The notes under the pieces: generated by a model | Told to the model about the DNA's origin: nothing | The model's input: only the letters and a program-made list of their open reading frames with translations | Databases searched by the model: none | Assembly: GCF_002086635.1 (NCBI RefSeq) | Contig: NZ_MVHD01000047.1 | Location: forward strand, 1 to 46,937 | Direction of reading: 5' to 3' | DNA from: Mycobacterium alsense | Lineage (GTDB): Bacteria > Actinomycetota > Actinomycetes > Mycobacteriales > Mycobacteriaceae | DNA length: 46,937 nt | Made by a program: the position numbers and the translations under genes | Shown here: positions 6,981-16,777 of the stretch, one piece after another | Position numbering within the stretch: position 1 is the first letter of the stretch | Layout of the letters: every line of letters begins with the position of its first letter

Positions 6981-9104
6981 CTAGCGGGGCAGGCCCAACA
7001 GCCGCTCGGCGGCGACGGTCAGCAGGATCTGTTCGGTGCCGCCGGCGATGGTCAGGCAGCGGGTGTTGAGGAAGTCGTAGACGGCGCGGTTGTCGACCAG
7101 GCCACCGCCCTCGGAGACGTCCATCGTGTATTCGGCCAGCGCCTGCCGGTAGCGGACGCCGATGAGCTTGCGCACGCTGGACTGCGCGCCGGGGTCCTGG
7201 CCGCCGACGGCGAGTTGCGCGATGCGCTGGTCCAGCAGCGCGCCCGTCTGGGCGGTGACGATCAGCCGGCCCAGCCGGTCCTGCTGGGACACGTCGAGGT
7301 CGATCGCGGACAGCATTTTGAGCAGCTCTTCCATCGGGTTGCCCAGCGCGGTGCCGCTGGCCATCGCGATGCGCTCGTTGGCCAGGGTGGTCCGGGCCAG
7401 CCGCCACCCGTCGTTGACTTTGCCGACCACCATCTCGTCGGGCACGAACACGTTGTCCAGGAACACCTCGTTGAACAGCGAGTCGCCGGTGATCTCGCGC
7501 AGCGGCCGGATCTCGATGCCGGGTGACTTCATGTCGACCAGGAAGTAGGTGATGCCCTTGTGCTTGGGGGCGTCGGGGTCGGTGCGCGCCAGGCACACGC
7601 CCCACCGCGCCTTGTGCGCGGCCGACGTCCACACCTTCTGCCCGGTGAGCAGCCAGCCACCGTCACCCCGCACCGCCTTGGTCCGCAGTGATGCCAGGTC
7701 CGACCCGGCGCCGGGCTCGGAAAACAGTTGGCACCAAAGGAATTCGCCGCGCAGCGTGGCCGGCACGAAGCGCGCGATCTGCTCCGGCGTGCCGTGCTCC
7801 AGCAGGGTCGGCGCGGCCCACCAGCCGATGACCAGGTCCGGCCGCACGACGCCGGCCGCCGCCATCTCCCGATCGATCAGCAGCTGCTCCGCCGGTGACG
7901 CGCCGCGCCCGTGCGGCGGCGGCCAGTGCGGCGCCTGCAGCCCCTCCTCGGCCAACGCCGCCTGCCGCTTTTCCTCGGGCAGCGCGGCGACCCGGGCGAC
8001 GGCCGCGGCGATCCCGGGCCGCAGGTCCTCGACCCGTGACAGGTCGATCCCCAGCCGGCGCCGCACCCCCTGCTGGGTCAGCGCCGTGATGCGGCGCAGC
8101 CAGCGCTCGGCGCCCCCCAGGAACCTGCCGATGCTGTGGGCGCGGCGCAGGTACAGGTGCGCGTCGTGCTCCCAGGTGCAGCCGATGCCGCCGAGCACCT
8201 GAATGCAGTCGCGGACGTTGGCCTTCGCGGCGGTGATGCAGGTGGCGGCGGCCACCGCGGCCGCCAGCGAGAACTGGGCGGGATCGGGATCGGCCGCGGC
8301 GCGGGCGGCGTCGGCGGCGGCGACCTCGGCCTGCTCGGCGCGGCACAGCATCTCCGCGCACAGGTGCTTGACGGCCTGGAAGCTGCCGATCGGCTTGCCG
8401 AACTGCTCGCGCACCTTTGCGTAGGCCACCGCGGTGTCCAGCGACCAACGCGTGATGCCGGCGGCCTCGGCGGCCAGCAGGGTCGCGGCCAGTTCCTCGA
8501 CCCGGCGCTCCGGCAGCCCGGCGGCGGGCGCGCCCGTCAGCACCACGCGGGCCAGCGGCCGGGAGAAGTCGGTGGCCGGCAGGGGCTCGAGCCGCGCGCC
8601 GGCGGCGCCGGTGTCGGTGTCGGTGTCGACCAGCACCCAGTCGCCGCCCGCCGGCACCAGCACGACGCCACCGGGCGCCCCACCCAGCACGAGGTCGGCG
8701 GTTCCCGACGCCGTCCCGTTTTCGAAGCGGACGTCACCTTGCAGAGCCACCCCGGCGAAGCGTTCGCCCGAGGCCAGCGCGGCCAGCAACTCCGGGTCGT
8801 CGACGACCAGCGTCGCCAGGGCCGTGGTCGCGACCGGCCCGGGCACCAGCGCCTTGGCCGCCTCCTCGACCATCGCGCAGAGGTCCTCGACGCTGCCGCC
8901 GGCTCCACCCCGCTCCTCGGGCACCGCCACGGAAAAAATGCCCAGGTCGGCCAGGCTCGCGAAGACCGGCCGCCAGGCGTCGGGCTCGCCCTGTTCGACG
9001 TCGCGGATCGCCGCGGTCCCACCCGGCCCCGACGTCGCGTTGCGGGCCCAGTCGCGCACCAGCGCACGCGCGGCAAACTGTTCGTCGGTGACGGTCGCTA
9101 CCAC
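6981..9104 (-). CDS. fadE34: FadE34 (ChsE3), steroid side-chain acyl-CoA dehydrogenase
   Basis: FadE34 is the homodimer-type acyl-CoA dehydrogenase known as ChsE3, which oxidises a shortened cholesterol side-chain CoA thioester. The 707-residue protein contains two acyl-CoA dehydrogenase units in tandem, seen from repeated family motifs: VAVPEERGG and a helix with AKVREQFGKPIGSFQAVKH in the first half, CQLFSEPGAGSDL and GGTEQI in the second. The GTG at 9104 is chosen because GGAGG at 9111-9115 is correctly spaced and conserved sequence starts there; the open frame upstream runs into the KstR operator and is not conserved. It is divergent from kstR and has an operator 67 bp upstream. Confidence 0.93.
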   Translation of the reverse strand: MVATVTDEQFAARALVRDWARNATSGPGGTAAIRDVEQGEPDAWRPVFASLADLGIFSVAVPEERGGAGGSVEDLCAMVEEAAKALVPGPVATTALATLVVDDPELLAALASGERFAGVALQGDVRFENGTASGTADLVLGGAPGGVVLVPAGGDWVLVDTDTDTGAAGARLEPLPATDFSRPLARVVLTGAPAAGLPERRVEELAATLLAAEAAGITRWSLDTAVAYAKVREQFGKPIGSFQAVKHLCAEMLCRAEQAEVAAADAARAAADPDPAQFSLAAAVAAATCITAAKANVRDCIQVLGGIGCTWEHDAHLYLRRAHSIGRFLGGAERWLRRITALTQQGVRRRLGIDLSRVEDLRPGIAAAVARVAALPEEKRQAALAEEGLQAPHWPPPHGRGASPAEQLLIDREMAAAGVVRPDLVIGWWAAPTLLEHGTPEQIARFVPATLRGEFLWCQLFSEPGAGSDLASLRTKAVRGDGGWLLTGQKVWTSAAHKARWGVCLARTDPDAPKHKGITYFLVDMKSPGIEIRPLREITGDSLFNEVFLDNVFVPDEMVVGKVNDGWRLARTTLANERIAMASGTALGNPMEELLKMLSAIDLDVSQQDRLGRLIVTAQTGALLDQRIAQLAVGGQDPGAQSSVRKLIGVRYRQALAEYTMDVSEGGGLVDNRAVYDFLNTRCLTIAGGTEQILLTVAAERLLGLPR

Positions 9105-9170
9105 CCTGGGCCTCCGCGTGATTGATTCTTCGATGACGATAAGGAGCGCTCGATGTACTTCACAGCTCAC

Positions 9171-9184
9171 TAGAACGTGTTCTA
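9171..9184. promoter_or_regulatory. KstR operator, fadE34/kstR intergenic region
   Basis: TAGAACGTGTTCTA is an exact match to TnnAACnnGTTnnA and nearly a perfect palindrome. It lies between the divergent fadE34 and kstR genes and is expected to control both, including kstR autoregulation. Confidence 0.9.
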
Positions 9185-9325
9185 ATAGTGCCAGCGATCG
9201 AGCGTCAAGTCGAACGCCATCACACCAGTACACGTGGTTGTACCGGCTGCGGGGAGGTGGGAAATTCACGCACAGCATGCGTATCGTTTGCGAACGAACC
9301 ACCCGGAAAAGGAGCGCTCCCGCAG

Positions 9326-9988
9326 ATGTCGTCAGCCAATCCGACCCGCGATCCCGAGTCGCAGCCGCGCGAGGTCATGAACGTGGCGGTGCTGGCTGAG
9401 TCCGAGCTGGGCTCGGAGGCGCAACGGGAACGCCGCAAGCGCATCCTGGACGCCACCATGGCCATCGCGTCCAAGGGCGGCTACGAGGCGGTGCAGATGC
9501 GCGCCGTGGCCGACCGCGCCGACGTGGCGGTGGGCACCCTGTACCGGTACTTCCCGTCGAAGGTGCACCTGCTGGTGTCGGCGCTGGGCAGGGAGTTCAG
9601 CCGCATCGACGCCAAGACCGACCGCTCCTCCCTCACCGGCGGCACCCCGTTTCAGCGGCTGAATTTCATGGTCGGCAAGCTCAACCGCGCGATGCAGCGC
9701 AACCCGCTGCTCACCGAGGCGATGACGCGCGCCTACGTCTTCGCCGACGCCTCGGCGGCCAGCGAGGTCGACCAGGTCGAGAAGCTCATCGATTCGATGT
9801 TCGCCCGGGCCATGGCGGACGGCGAACCGACCGAGGACCAGTACCACATCGCCCGGGTGATTTCCGACGTGTGGCTGTCCAACCTGCTGGCCTGGCTGAC
9901 GAGGCGGGCCTCGGCGACCGACGTCAGCAAGCGGTTGGACCTGGCCGTGCGGCTGCTGATCGGTGACACCGACGAAGCCGGCCGCTAG
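9326..9988 (+). CDS. kstR: KstR, TetR-family repressor of cholesterol catabolism
   Basis: KstR represses the large steroid catabolic regulon; its known ligands are 3-oxo-4-cholestenoyl-CoA-type thioesters. This 220-residue protein is almost identical over long stretches to mycobacterial KstR, with the helix-turn-helix at about residues 54-73 (GYEAVQMRAVADRADVAVGT). Two starts are possible. ATG at 9326 has a well placed GGAG at 9311-9314 and gives 220 residues, the length I recall for the M. tuberculosis protein. ATG at 9377 would give 203 residues but has no suitably spaced ribosome binding site. Its targets in this window are hsaA, kshB, fadE34 and itself. It converges with the next gene, with a four-base overlap of the ends. 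Confidence 0.96.
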   Translation: MSSANPTRDPESQPREVMNVAVLAESELGSEAQRERRKRILDATMAIASKGGYEAVQMRAVADRADVAVGTLYRYFPSKVHLLVSALGREFSRIDAKTDRSSLTGGTPFQRLNFMVGKLNRAMQRNPLLTEAMTRAYVFADASAASEVDQVEKLIDSMFARAMADGEPTEDQYHIARVISDVWLSNLLAWLTRRASATDVSKRLDLAVRLLIGDTDEAGR

Positions 9989-11064
9989 GCCGGCGGCCCG
10001 GCGGTGCGGCCCCGCACGAATTCGGTGTCGAGCGATTCGACGACGGGCAGGCCCGAGCGGGGCGGCTTCAGCAGCAGCTCGCCGGCCCGGTGCCCCTTGC
10101 GCAGGCTCGGCTGGGCCACCGTGGTCAGCCCGCGGGCGATCGCTTCCGGAACGCCGTCGAACCCGGTGACCGTCATCTGGCCCGGGACGTAAATGCCATG
10201 CGCGCGAAGGTAATCCATCGCGGACATAGCCAGGATGTCGGCGGTGCACATCAGCGCGGTAATCCGCGGATTGGCCTCGAGCGCCGCCTGGGCGGCGACG
10301 CCACCCGACTCCGGCAGGTGCTCGTAGCTTTCCACCACGGTCAGCGCATCCGGGTCGACCCCGGCGGCCGTCATCGCCTCCCACACGCCGACGATGCGCT
10401 CGCGCTGCACGTCGAAGGCGGGTGAGCGCAGCCGGTCGGCGTCGACGAGCCCCTGGCGGCGGTCCCGGCCCAGCCGCATGGTCAGCAGACCGATCTCGCG
10501 ATGCCCCAGCCCGAGCACGTAGTCGGCCAGTTCGCGCATGGCCGCGCGGTCGTCGATGCCCACCCGCGACACCCCGGACAGGCCCTTGGGCTGGTCGACC
10601 ACCACGACCGGCAGCCGCCGCTGCAGCACGACCTGCAGGTAGGGATCGTCGTCGCAGACCGAATACACGACGAACCCGTCCACGCCGGCGCCCAGCACCG
10701 CGGCCGTGCCGTCCTCGCGGCTGCGGCCGGCCCCCACCGCGACCAGCAGCAGCCCCTGCCCCAGCTCCTCGCACGACTGAGCGACCCCGGTGACGAAATC
10801 CCGGGCCGCCGGGTCGGAAAAGAAATAGGTCAGCGGTTCGGCCATCACCAGGCCGACCGCGCCGGCCTTGCGGGTGCGCAGGGACCGCGCGACGGGGTCG
10901 GGACCCGGGTACCCCAGCCGCTTTGCCGTGGCGAGCACCCGTTCGCGAAGGTCGGCGGAGAGCTGGTCCGGGCGGTTGAAGGCGTTCGAGACCGTCGTGC
11001 GCGACACCTTCATTTCGTCGGCCAACGACGCCAGAGTCACACGCCGGCGGGGGGTGGGACTCAC
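9985..11064 (-). CDS. LacI-family transcriptional regulator (Rv3575c-like)
   Basis: The 359-residue protein has a LacI-type N-terminal helix-turn-helix (VTLASLADEMKVSRTTVSNA, residues 9-28) with a hinge helix near PVARSLRT, followed by a periplasmic-binding-protein-like effector domain. It corresponds in place and size to Rv3575c. The effector and target genes are unknown. The start is GTG at 11064. A TAGCCT hexamer on the minus strand (11073-11078) stands eight bases before it, so the mRNA may have almost no leader. It is divergent from the metal importer that follows, but nothing in the sequence ties it to that operon, which has its own Zur-like site. Confidence 0.9.
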   Translation of the reverse strand: MSPTPRRRVTLASLADEMKVSRTTVSNAFNRPDQLSADLRERVLATAKRLGYPGPDPVARSLRTRKAGAVGLVMAEPLTYFFSDPAARDFVTGVAQSCEELGQGLLLVAVGAGRSREDGTAAVLGAGVDGFVVYSVCDDDPYLQVVLQRRLPVVVVDQPKGLSGVSRVGIDDRAAMRELADYVLGLGHREIGLLTMRLGRDRRQGLVDADRLRSPAFDVQRERIVGVWEAMTAAGVDPDALTVVESYEHLPESGGVAAQAALEANPRITALMCTADILAMSAMDYLRAHGIYVPGQMTVTGFDGVPEAIARGLTTVAQPSLRKGHRAGELLLKPPRSGLPVVESLDTEFVRGRTAGPPA

Positions 11065-11125
11065 GTTCGGTGAGGCTACAGCGGATCGCCGCCCGCGCCC
11101 ATGAGCACTCCGGTACGCGGTTTCT

Positions 11126-11146
11126 TAGTGGAAACGATTTTCATTA
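11126..11146. promoter_or_regulatory. Zur/Fur-like palindrome before the metal importer
   Basis: TAGTGGAAACGATTTTCATTA is an imperfect palindrome (14 of 21 positions symmetric) with the TGAAAA/TTTTCA arms of Zur and Fur sites. A TAGTAT -10-like hexamer at 11145-11150 overlaps its right end, so a bound repressor would block the promoter of the importer operon 35 bp downstream. Confidence 0.72.
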
Positions 11147-11180
11147 GTATTATGGGTCGGCCGGTGGGTGGGGAGAGGAC

Positions 11181-12110
11181 GTGGACGTGCGAATGAGGCG
11201 GTGGCCGTCGGCCCGCGTGCTCGGTGCGCTGGTTGCGCTCGTCCCGCCCACCTCGACGGCGGTCACCGGCTGCGGCGGTCCGGCGGACCCGCACGCGGTC
11301 ACCGTGGTGGCGTCGACGGACGTGTGGGGCAGCGTGGCCGGCGCCGTCATCGGCCGCCACGTCGCCGTCCGCTCGCTGGTGAGCGGTGCCGACGCCGATC
11401 CGCATTCGTACCTGGCCAGCCCATCGGACGCCGCCGCGATCAGCGACGCAACCCTCGTCGTCTACAACGGCGGCGGCTACGACGCCTGGGTGGACCAGGT
11501 GCTGGCGCGGCGCCCGGCCGTCAGGTCGGTCGATGCCTACTCGTTCGTCTCGCACGCGGGACCGGGTGCGCCCGACGAGCACGTCTTCTACGACCTCGAC
11601 GTGGCCAAGTCCGTCGCCTCCTCGATCGCCGACCGGATGGCGGCCATCGACCCCGCCAACGCCGGCGACTACCGGGCCAACGCCGCCGTGTTCGGCCGCG
11701 GCGCCGACGCGATCGCGATCTCCGAACACGCCATCGCCGGCGCCTACCCCGACGCCGGCGTCATCGCGACCGAGCCGGACGCGCACTACCTGCTGGCCGC
11801 GGCGGGCCTGGTGAACCGCACGCCGGCCGCGTTCGGCGCGGCCAACGAGAACCAAACCGATCCTTCGCCGGCCGACATGGCATCGGTCCTCGACATGATC
11901 GACCAGCGGCGGGTCTCGGCGCTGCTGGTCAACCCCCAGACGTCCGGTTCCGCGGTCGACGGCCTCAAAGACGCCGCGCGGCGCGCGGGCGTCCCGGTCA
12001 CCGAGGTGAGCGAGACACTGCCCGACGGCACCGACTATTTGACCTGGCAGCGCAATACGGTCGAGAAGTTGCTGGCCGCGCTGCGGTCGAGCCGGCAGGC
12101 GCGGAGGTGA
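11181..12110 (+). CDS. Zinc/manganese ABC importer, substrate-binding lipoprotein
   Basis: This 309-residue protein belongs to the cluster A-I (ZnuA/TroA) metal-binding lipoproteins. It has a signal peptide ending in a VTGC lipobox (Cys31). Candidate metal ligands are His75 (DADPHSY), His134 (DEHVFYDL) and His202 (PDAHYLL). It lacks the long His-rich loop of many ZnuA proteins. GTG codons at 11181 and 11187 and ATG at 11193 are all possible starts after GGGAGAGGA; 11181 is given as the longest. It heads an operon with an ATPase and a permease, and the Zur-like site upstream favours zinc as substrate. M. tuberculosis has lppH (Rv3576) at this place instead. Confidence 0.9.
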   Translation: MDVRMRRWPSARVLGALVALVPPTSTAVTGCGGPADPHAVTVVASTDVWGSVAGAVIGRHVAVRSLVSGADADPHSYLASPSDAAAISDATLVVYNGGGYDAWVDQVLARRPAVRSVDAYSFVSHAGPGAPDEHVFYDLDVAKSVASSIADRMAAIDPANAGDYRANAAVFGRGADAIAISEHAIAGAYPDAGVIATEPDAHYLLAAAGLVNRTPAAFGAANENQTDPSPADMASVLDMIDQRRVSALLVNPQTSGSAVDGLKDAARRAGVPVTEVSETLPDGTDYLTWQRNTVEKLLAALRSSRQARR

Positions 12111-12940
12111 GGGTCGAGGCGGTCCGGTCGGTCGGCCAACATGCCCACACCGTCGCGCTGCGCGGCGCCCGGCTGGCGTTCGGCGACCGGGTGCTGTGGG
12201 ACCACCTCGACCTGTCGGTGTCCCCCGGCGAGTTCGTCGCCGTGCTGGGACCCAACGGGAGCGGGAAGACGTCGCTGCTCAAGGTCCTGCTCGGGCAGCT
12301 GTCGCTGAGCGCCGGCGCCGCGCTGGTGGGCGGACGGCCGGTCGCCTCCGGCAGCGAAAGCATCGGCTACGTCCCGCAACACCGCCCGATCGACCACGAC
12401 GTCATGCTGCGCGGGCGCGACCTGGTGCGGCTGGGCGTCGACGGCGGACGCTGGGGCGCCGTGCCGCTGCGGCCCGCCGACCGGGCGCGCCGGCGTGCGG
12501 CCGTGCGCGAGGCGCTGCGCCAGGTCAACGGCGAACGGCTGGCCGACGTCCGGGCCGGCGTGATGTCCGGCGGCGAGCTGCAGCGGGTGCGCATCGCCCA
12601 GGCCCTGGTCGGCGACCCGATGCTGCTGCTGTGCGACGAACCCCTGCTGACCCTGGACCCGGCCAACGCCAGGCTGGTGGCGGCGCTGATCGACCGCCGC
12701 CGCCGCGACGCCGGGACCACGGTCATCGTCGTCACGCACGAGATCAACCCGATCCTGGCGTACGTGGACCGGTTGCTGTACCTGGTCGACGGCCGCTTTC
12801 GGGTCGGCGCCGTCGAGCAGGTGATGACCAGCGAGACGCTGTCGGCGCTGTACCGCGCCGACATCGAGGTGGTCAAGGTCCGCGACCGCTACGTGGTGGT
12901 CGGCGAGCCGGGCGATGTCGTCGGCGGGGGCGGCCGATGA
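12107..12940 (+). CDS. Zinc/manganese ABC importer, ATP-binding subunit
   Basis: This is the ATPase that drives metal import with the neighbouring lipoprotein and permease. The 277-residue protein has Walker A GPNGSGKT (48-55), the ABC signature SGGEL (154-158), Walker B LLLCDE (173-178) and the switch His211. The GTG start at 12107 overlaps the previous stop as GTGA. The frame is open much further upstream, but that part is the shadow of the lipoprotein gene. The end overlaps the permease start (ATGA), so the three genes are translationally coupled. Confidence 0.94.
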   Translation: MRVEAVRSVGQHAHTVALRGARLAFGDRVLWDHLDLSVSPGEFVAVLGPNGSGKTSLLKVLLGQLSLSAGAALVGGRPVASGSESIGYVPQHRPIDHDVMLRGRDLVRLGVDGGRWGAVPLRPADRARRRAAVREALRQVNGERLADVRAGVMSGGELQRVRIAQALVGDPMLLLCDEPLLTLDPANARLVAALIDRRRRDAGTTVIVVTHEINPILAYVDRLLYLVDGRFRVGAVEQVMTSETLSALYRADIEVVKVRDRYVVVGEPGDVVGGGGR

Positions 12941-13809
12941 ATCGCCGGCTCGCCGAGGTGCTGCACCACCTGTTCTCGTTCGACGTCACCGCGGACCTGC
13001 TTCGGCACGACTTCGTCCAGCGGGCCCTGCTGGCGGGCGCGCTGCTGGGGCTGGTGGCCGGCCTGATCGGGCCGTTCGTCGTGATGCGGCAGATGTCGTT
13101 CGCCGTGCACGGATCCAGCGAATTGTCGCTGACCGGGGCCGCTTTCGCGCTGCTGGTCGGGTTCCAGGTGGGCGCCGGGGCGCTGGTGGGCAGCGCCGTG
13201 GCGGCGGCGCTGTTCGGCATCCTCGGCCAACGGGCGCGGGAGCGCGACTCGGCGATCGGCGTGGTGCTCGCGTTCGGGCTGGGTCTGGCGGTGCTGTTCA
13301 TCCAGCTGTACCCGGGCCGCACCGGGACCAGCTTCGCGCTGCTGACGGGCCAGATCGTCGGCGTCGGCTACACGGGGCTGACGATGCTGGCGCTGGTGTG
13401 CCTGCTCGTCGTCGCCGTGCTCGCGACGTGCTATCGGCCGCTGCTGTTCGCCACCGTCGACCCGGACGTCGCGGCCGCGCGCGGGGTGCCGGTGCGCGCG
13501 CTGGGCATCGTGTTCGCCGCGCTGGTCGGCGTGGTGGCCGCGCAGGCCGTGCAGATCGTCGGCGCGCTCCTGGTGATGTCGCTGCTGATCACCCCGGCGG
13601 CCGCGGCGGCGCGGGTGGTCGCCTCGCCGGCGGCGGCCGTCGCGGCGTCGGTGGTCTTCGCGGAGATCGCCGCCGTCGGGGGCATTCTCTTGTCGCTGGC
13701 GCCCGGCGTTCCCGTGTCGGTGTTCGTCGCAACGATCTCGTTCGCGATCTACGTCTGCTGCCGGCTGCGGGGACGGCGCCGCAGCGGCCGCCGCCTGATG
13801 GCCGCATAA
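12937..13809 (+). CDS. Zinc/manganese ABC importer, permease subunit
   Basis: This 290-residue, very hydrophobic protein belongs to the ABC-3 (ZnuB/TroB) permease family. It shows about eight membrane segments, an N-terminal amphipathic region (RHDFVQRALLAG), and the family pattern in which Met-Arg-Gln (VMRQMSFAVHGSSE) follows the first membrane segment. It forms the channel for the metal delivered by the lipoprotein. The ATG at 12937 overlaps the ATPase stop. Its TAA stop at 13807-13809 lies within the TAAGCT hexamer that may be the promoter of the next gene. Confidence 0.94.
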   Translation: MNRRLAEVLHHLFSFDVTADLLRHDFVQRALLAGALLGLVAGLIGPFVVMRQMSFAVHGSSELSLTGAAFALLVGFQVGAGALVGSAVAAALFGILGQRARERDSAIGVVLAFGLGLAVLFIQLYPGRTGTSFALLTGQIVGVGYTGLTMLALVCLLVVAVLATCYRPLLFATVDPDVAAARGVPVRALGIVFAALVGVVAAQAVQIVGALLVMSLLITPAAAAARVVASPAAAVAASVVFAEIAAVGGILLSLAPGVPVSVFVATISFAIYVCCRLRGRRRSGRRLMAA

Positions 13810-13812
13810 GCT
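13807..13812 (+). promoter_or_regulatory. Candidate -10 for leaderless pxpA
   Basis: TAAGCT (TANNNT type) is followed by six bases and then the GTG of pxpA, the spacing expected when the transcript starts at the start codon. No ribosome binding site lies between. No clear -35 is seen. Confidence 0.5.
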
Positions 13813-13818
13813 GGGCGC

Positions 13819-14577
13819 GTGGCCGGTATCGACCTCAATGCCGACCTGGGCGAGGGCTTCGGCGTCTGGCGTCTCGGCGACGACGACGCCATGCTGCGGA
13901 TCGTCTCCAGCGCCAACGTGGCGTGCGGGCTGCACGCCGGCGACCCCGCCGGCCTGTCGCGGGTGTGCCGGTCGGCGGCCGAGCGCGGCGTGCGCATCGG
14001 GGCGCAGGTCAGCTACCGCGACCTGGCGGGGTTCGGCAGGCGCTTCATCGACGTCGAGGCCGACGACCTCGTCTCCGACGTCGTCTACCAGATCGGCGCG
14101 CTGCAGGCGATCGCGCGCGCCTGCGGCTCGGAGGTGTCCTACGTCAAACCCCATGGGGCGCTGTACAACACGATCGTGACCCACCGCGAGCAGGCGGCCG
14201 CGGTCGCGCGGGCGGTGCACCTGGTCGACCCCGCGCTGCCGGTGCTGGGCATCGCCGGTTCGGCGTTCTTCGACGAGGCCGCCCGCCTCGGCCTGCGCAC
14301 GGTTGCCGAGGCGTTCGCCGACCGTGCCTACCGGCCCGACGGGACGCTCGTCCCCCGCCGCGAGCCCGGCGCGCTGCTGGACGACCCGGCGGCCATCGCC
14401 GAGCGCGTGTGGACCATGGTGACCTCGGGGCGGGTCACCGCCATCGACGGCACGGAAATCGCCGTGAGCGTGGAATCGGTTTGCGTGCATGGCGATTCGC
14501 CGGGCGCGGTGCAGATCGCGACCGCGGTGCGCGATCGGCTCACCGTCGCGGGCGCCGAGATCCGGGCGTTCTGCTGA
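13819..14577 (+). CDS. pxpA: PxpA/LamB-YcsF family 5-oxoprolinase subunit A
   Basis: PxpA is one component of the bacterial ATP-dependent 5-oxoprolinase, which with PxpB and PxpC opens 5-oxoproline to glutamate. The 252-residue protein has the family signatures DLNADLGEGFG (5-15), NVACGLHAGD (33-42) and KPHGALYN (110-117). PxpB and PxpC, normally adjacent, are absent from this window, so this copy is an orphan or works with distant partners. The GTG start follows a TAAGCT hexamer by six bases, suggesting a leaderless transcript in addition to read-through from the importer operon. Its stop overlaps the next start (TGATG). It has no counterpart between Rv3575c and Rv3577 in M. tuberculosis as I recall that order. 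Confidence 0.9.
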   Translation: MAGIDLNADLGEGFGVWRLGDDDAMLRIVSSANVACGLHAGDPAGLSRVCRSAAERGVRIGAQVSYRDLAGFGRRFIDVEADDLVSDVVYQIGALQAIARACGSEVSYVKPHGALYNTIVTHREQAAAVARAVHLVDPALPVLGIAGSAFFDEAARLGLRTVAEAFADRAYRPDGTLVPRREPGALLDDPAAIAERVWTMVTSGRVTAIDGTEIAVSVESVCVHGDSPGAVQIATAVRDRLTVAGAEIRAFC

Positions 14578-15497
14578 TGCGCCTCAAGCCCGGTCGCCCC
14601 GACCTCGCGCGGTACGCCGACCGGTTCGACGCACCCGTCGCGGCACCCGGCGCGCCGCTCTCGGCGACCTGGATGGGTGTGGCGACGCTGCTGCTCGACG
14701 ACGGCTCGTCGGCGCTGATGACCGACGGTTACTTCTCGCGCCCCGGCCTGGCGCGGGTGGCGGCCGGCACGGTGGCGCCGTCCCCGGCGCGCGTCGACGG
14801 CTGCCTGGCCCGGGCGAAGGTGTCTTTGCTCGAGGCCGTCATCCCGGTGCACACGCACCTCGACCACGCGCTGGACTCCGCGCTGGTCGCCGACCGCACC
14901 GGCGCGCGGTTGGTCGGCGGCGAGTCGGCGGCCAACGTCGGGCGCGGATACGGCCTGCCCGAGGACCGCCTGGTCGTCGCGACCCCGGGTGAGCCAATCC
15001 GGTTGGGCGCCTTCGACGTAACGCTGGTGGAGTCGCACCACTGCCCGCCGGACCGGTTTCCCGGTGCGATCGAGGCGCCCCTGCGGCCGCCGGTGCGTGC
15101 GTCAGCATACCGCTGCGGCGAGGCATGGTCGGCGCTGGTGCACCACCGGCCGTCGGACCGGCGGCTGCTGATCCAGGGCAGCGCCGGATTCGTGAAAGGC
15201 GCGCTCGCGGGCCGGCGCGCCGAGGTCGTCTACCTCAGCGTCGGCCAGCTCGGGCTGCGGCCGCGGTCCTATCTGCTCGACTACTGGGCCGAGACCGTGC
15301 GCGCGGTGGGCGCGCGCCGGGTGATCCTGATCCACTGGGACGACTTCTTCAGCCCCCTGTCAAAACCCTTGCGGGCCTTGCCGTACGCGGGCGACGACCT
15401 CGACGTGTCCGTCCGTGTCCTCGACGAGCTGGCCGCGCACGACGGTGTCGCGCTGCACATGCCGACGGTGTGGCGGCGCGAGGACCCGTGGGCGTGA
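14577..15497 (+). CDS. Metallo-beta-lactamase-fold hydrolase (Rv3577-like)
   Basis: The 306-residue protein carries the HxHxDH metal motif of the metallo-beta-lactamase superfamily (His92, His94, Asp96, His97). Further likely ligands are the histidines of VESHHCP and LIHWDDF. The fold usually binds two zinc or iron ions and cleaves phosphodiesters, esters or lactones; the substrate here is unknown. The ATG at 14577 shares one base with the pxpA stop, so the two are translationally coupled. The preceding open frame of several hundred codons is only a shadow of upstream genes. It matches the place of Rv3577, next to arsB2. Confidence 0.88.
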   Translation: MRLKPGRPDLARYADRFDAPVAAPGAPLSATWMGVATLLLDDGSSALMTDGYFSRPGLARVAAGTVAPSPARVDGCLARAKVSLLEAVIPVHTHLDHALDSALVADRTGARLVGGESAANVGRGYGLPEDRLVVATPGEPIRLGAFDVTLVESHHCPPDRFPGAIEAPLRPPVRASAYRCGEAWSALVHHRPSDRRLLIQGSAGFVKGALAGRRAEVVYLSVGQLGLRPRSYLLDYWAETVRAVGARRVILIHWDDFFSPLSKPLRALPYAGDDLDVSVRVLDELAAHDGVALHMPTVWRREDPWA

Positions 15498-15522
15498 GCG
15501 GCTTTCGGGGTCCTAGGCCAGC

Positions 15523-16764
<1,242 letters not shown>

Positions 16765-16777
16765 GTGCCGCGGGGCG

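Noticed and set aside
11168..12940. A 590-codon frame suggesting a fusion protein with the ABC ATPase
   Set aside because: The first half is an Arg/Ala-rich shadow of the lipoprotein gene; the ATPase starts at the GTGA overlap at 12107.
12915..15497. An 860-codon plus-strand frame across the permease and pxpA
   Set aside because: Only the last 306 codons look like protein (MBL fold); the rest is the shadow of two well supported genes.
16765..16777. A terminator between the convergent arsB2 and P450 genes
   Set aside because: Only 13 bases separate the stop codons and no stem-loop is evident there.
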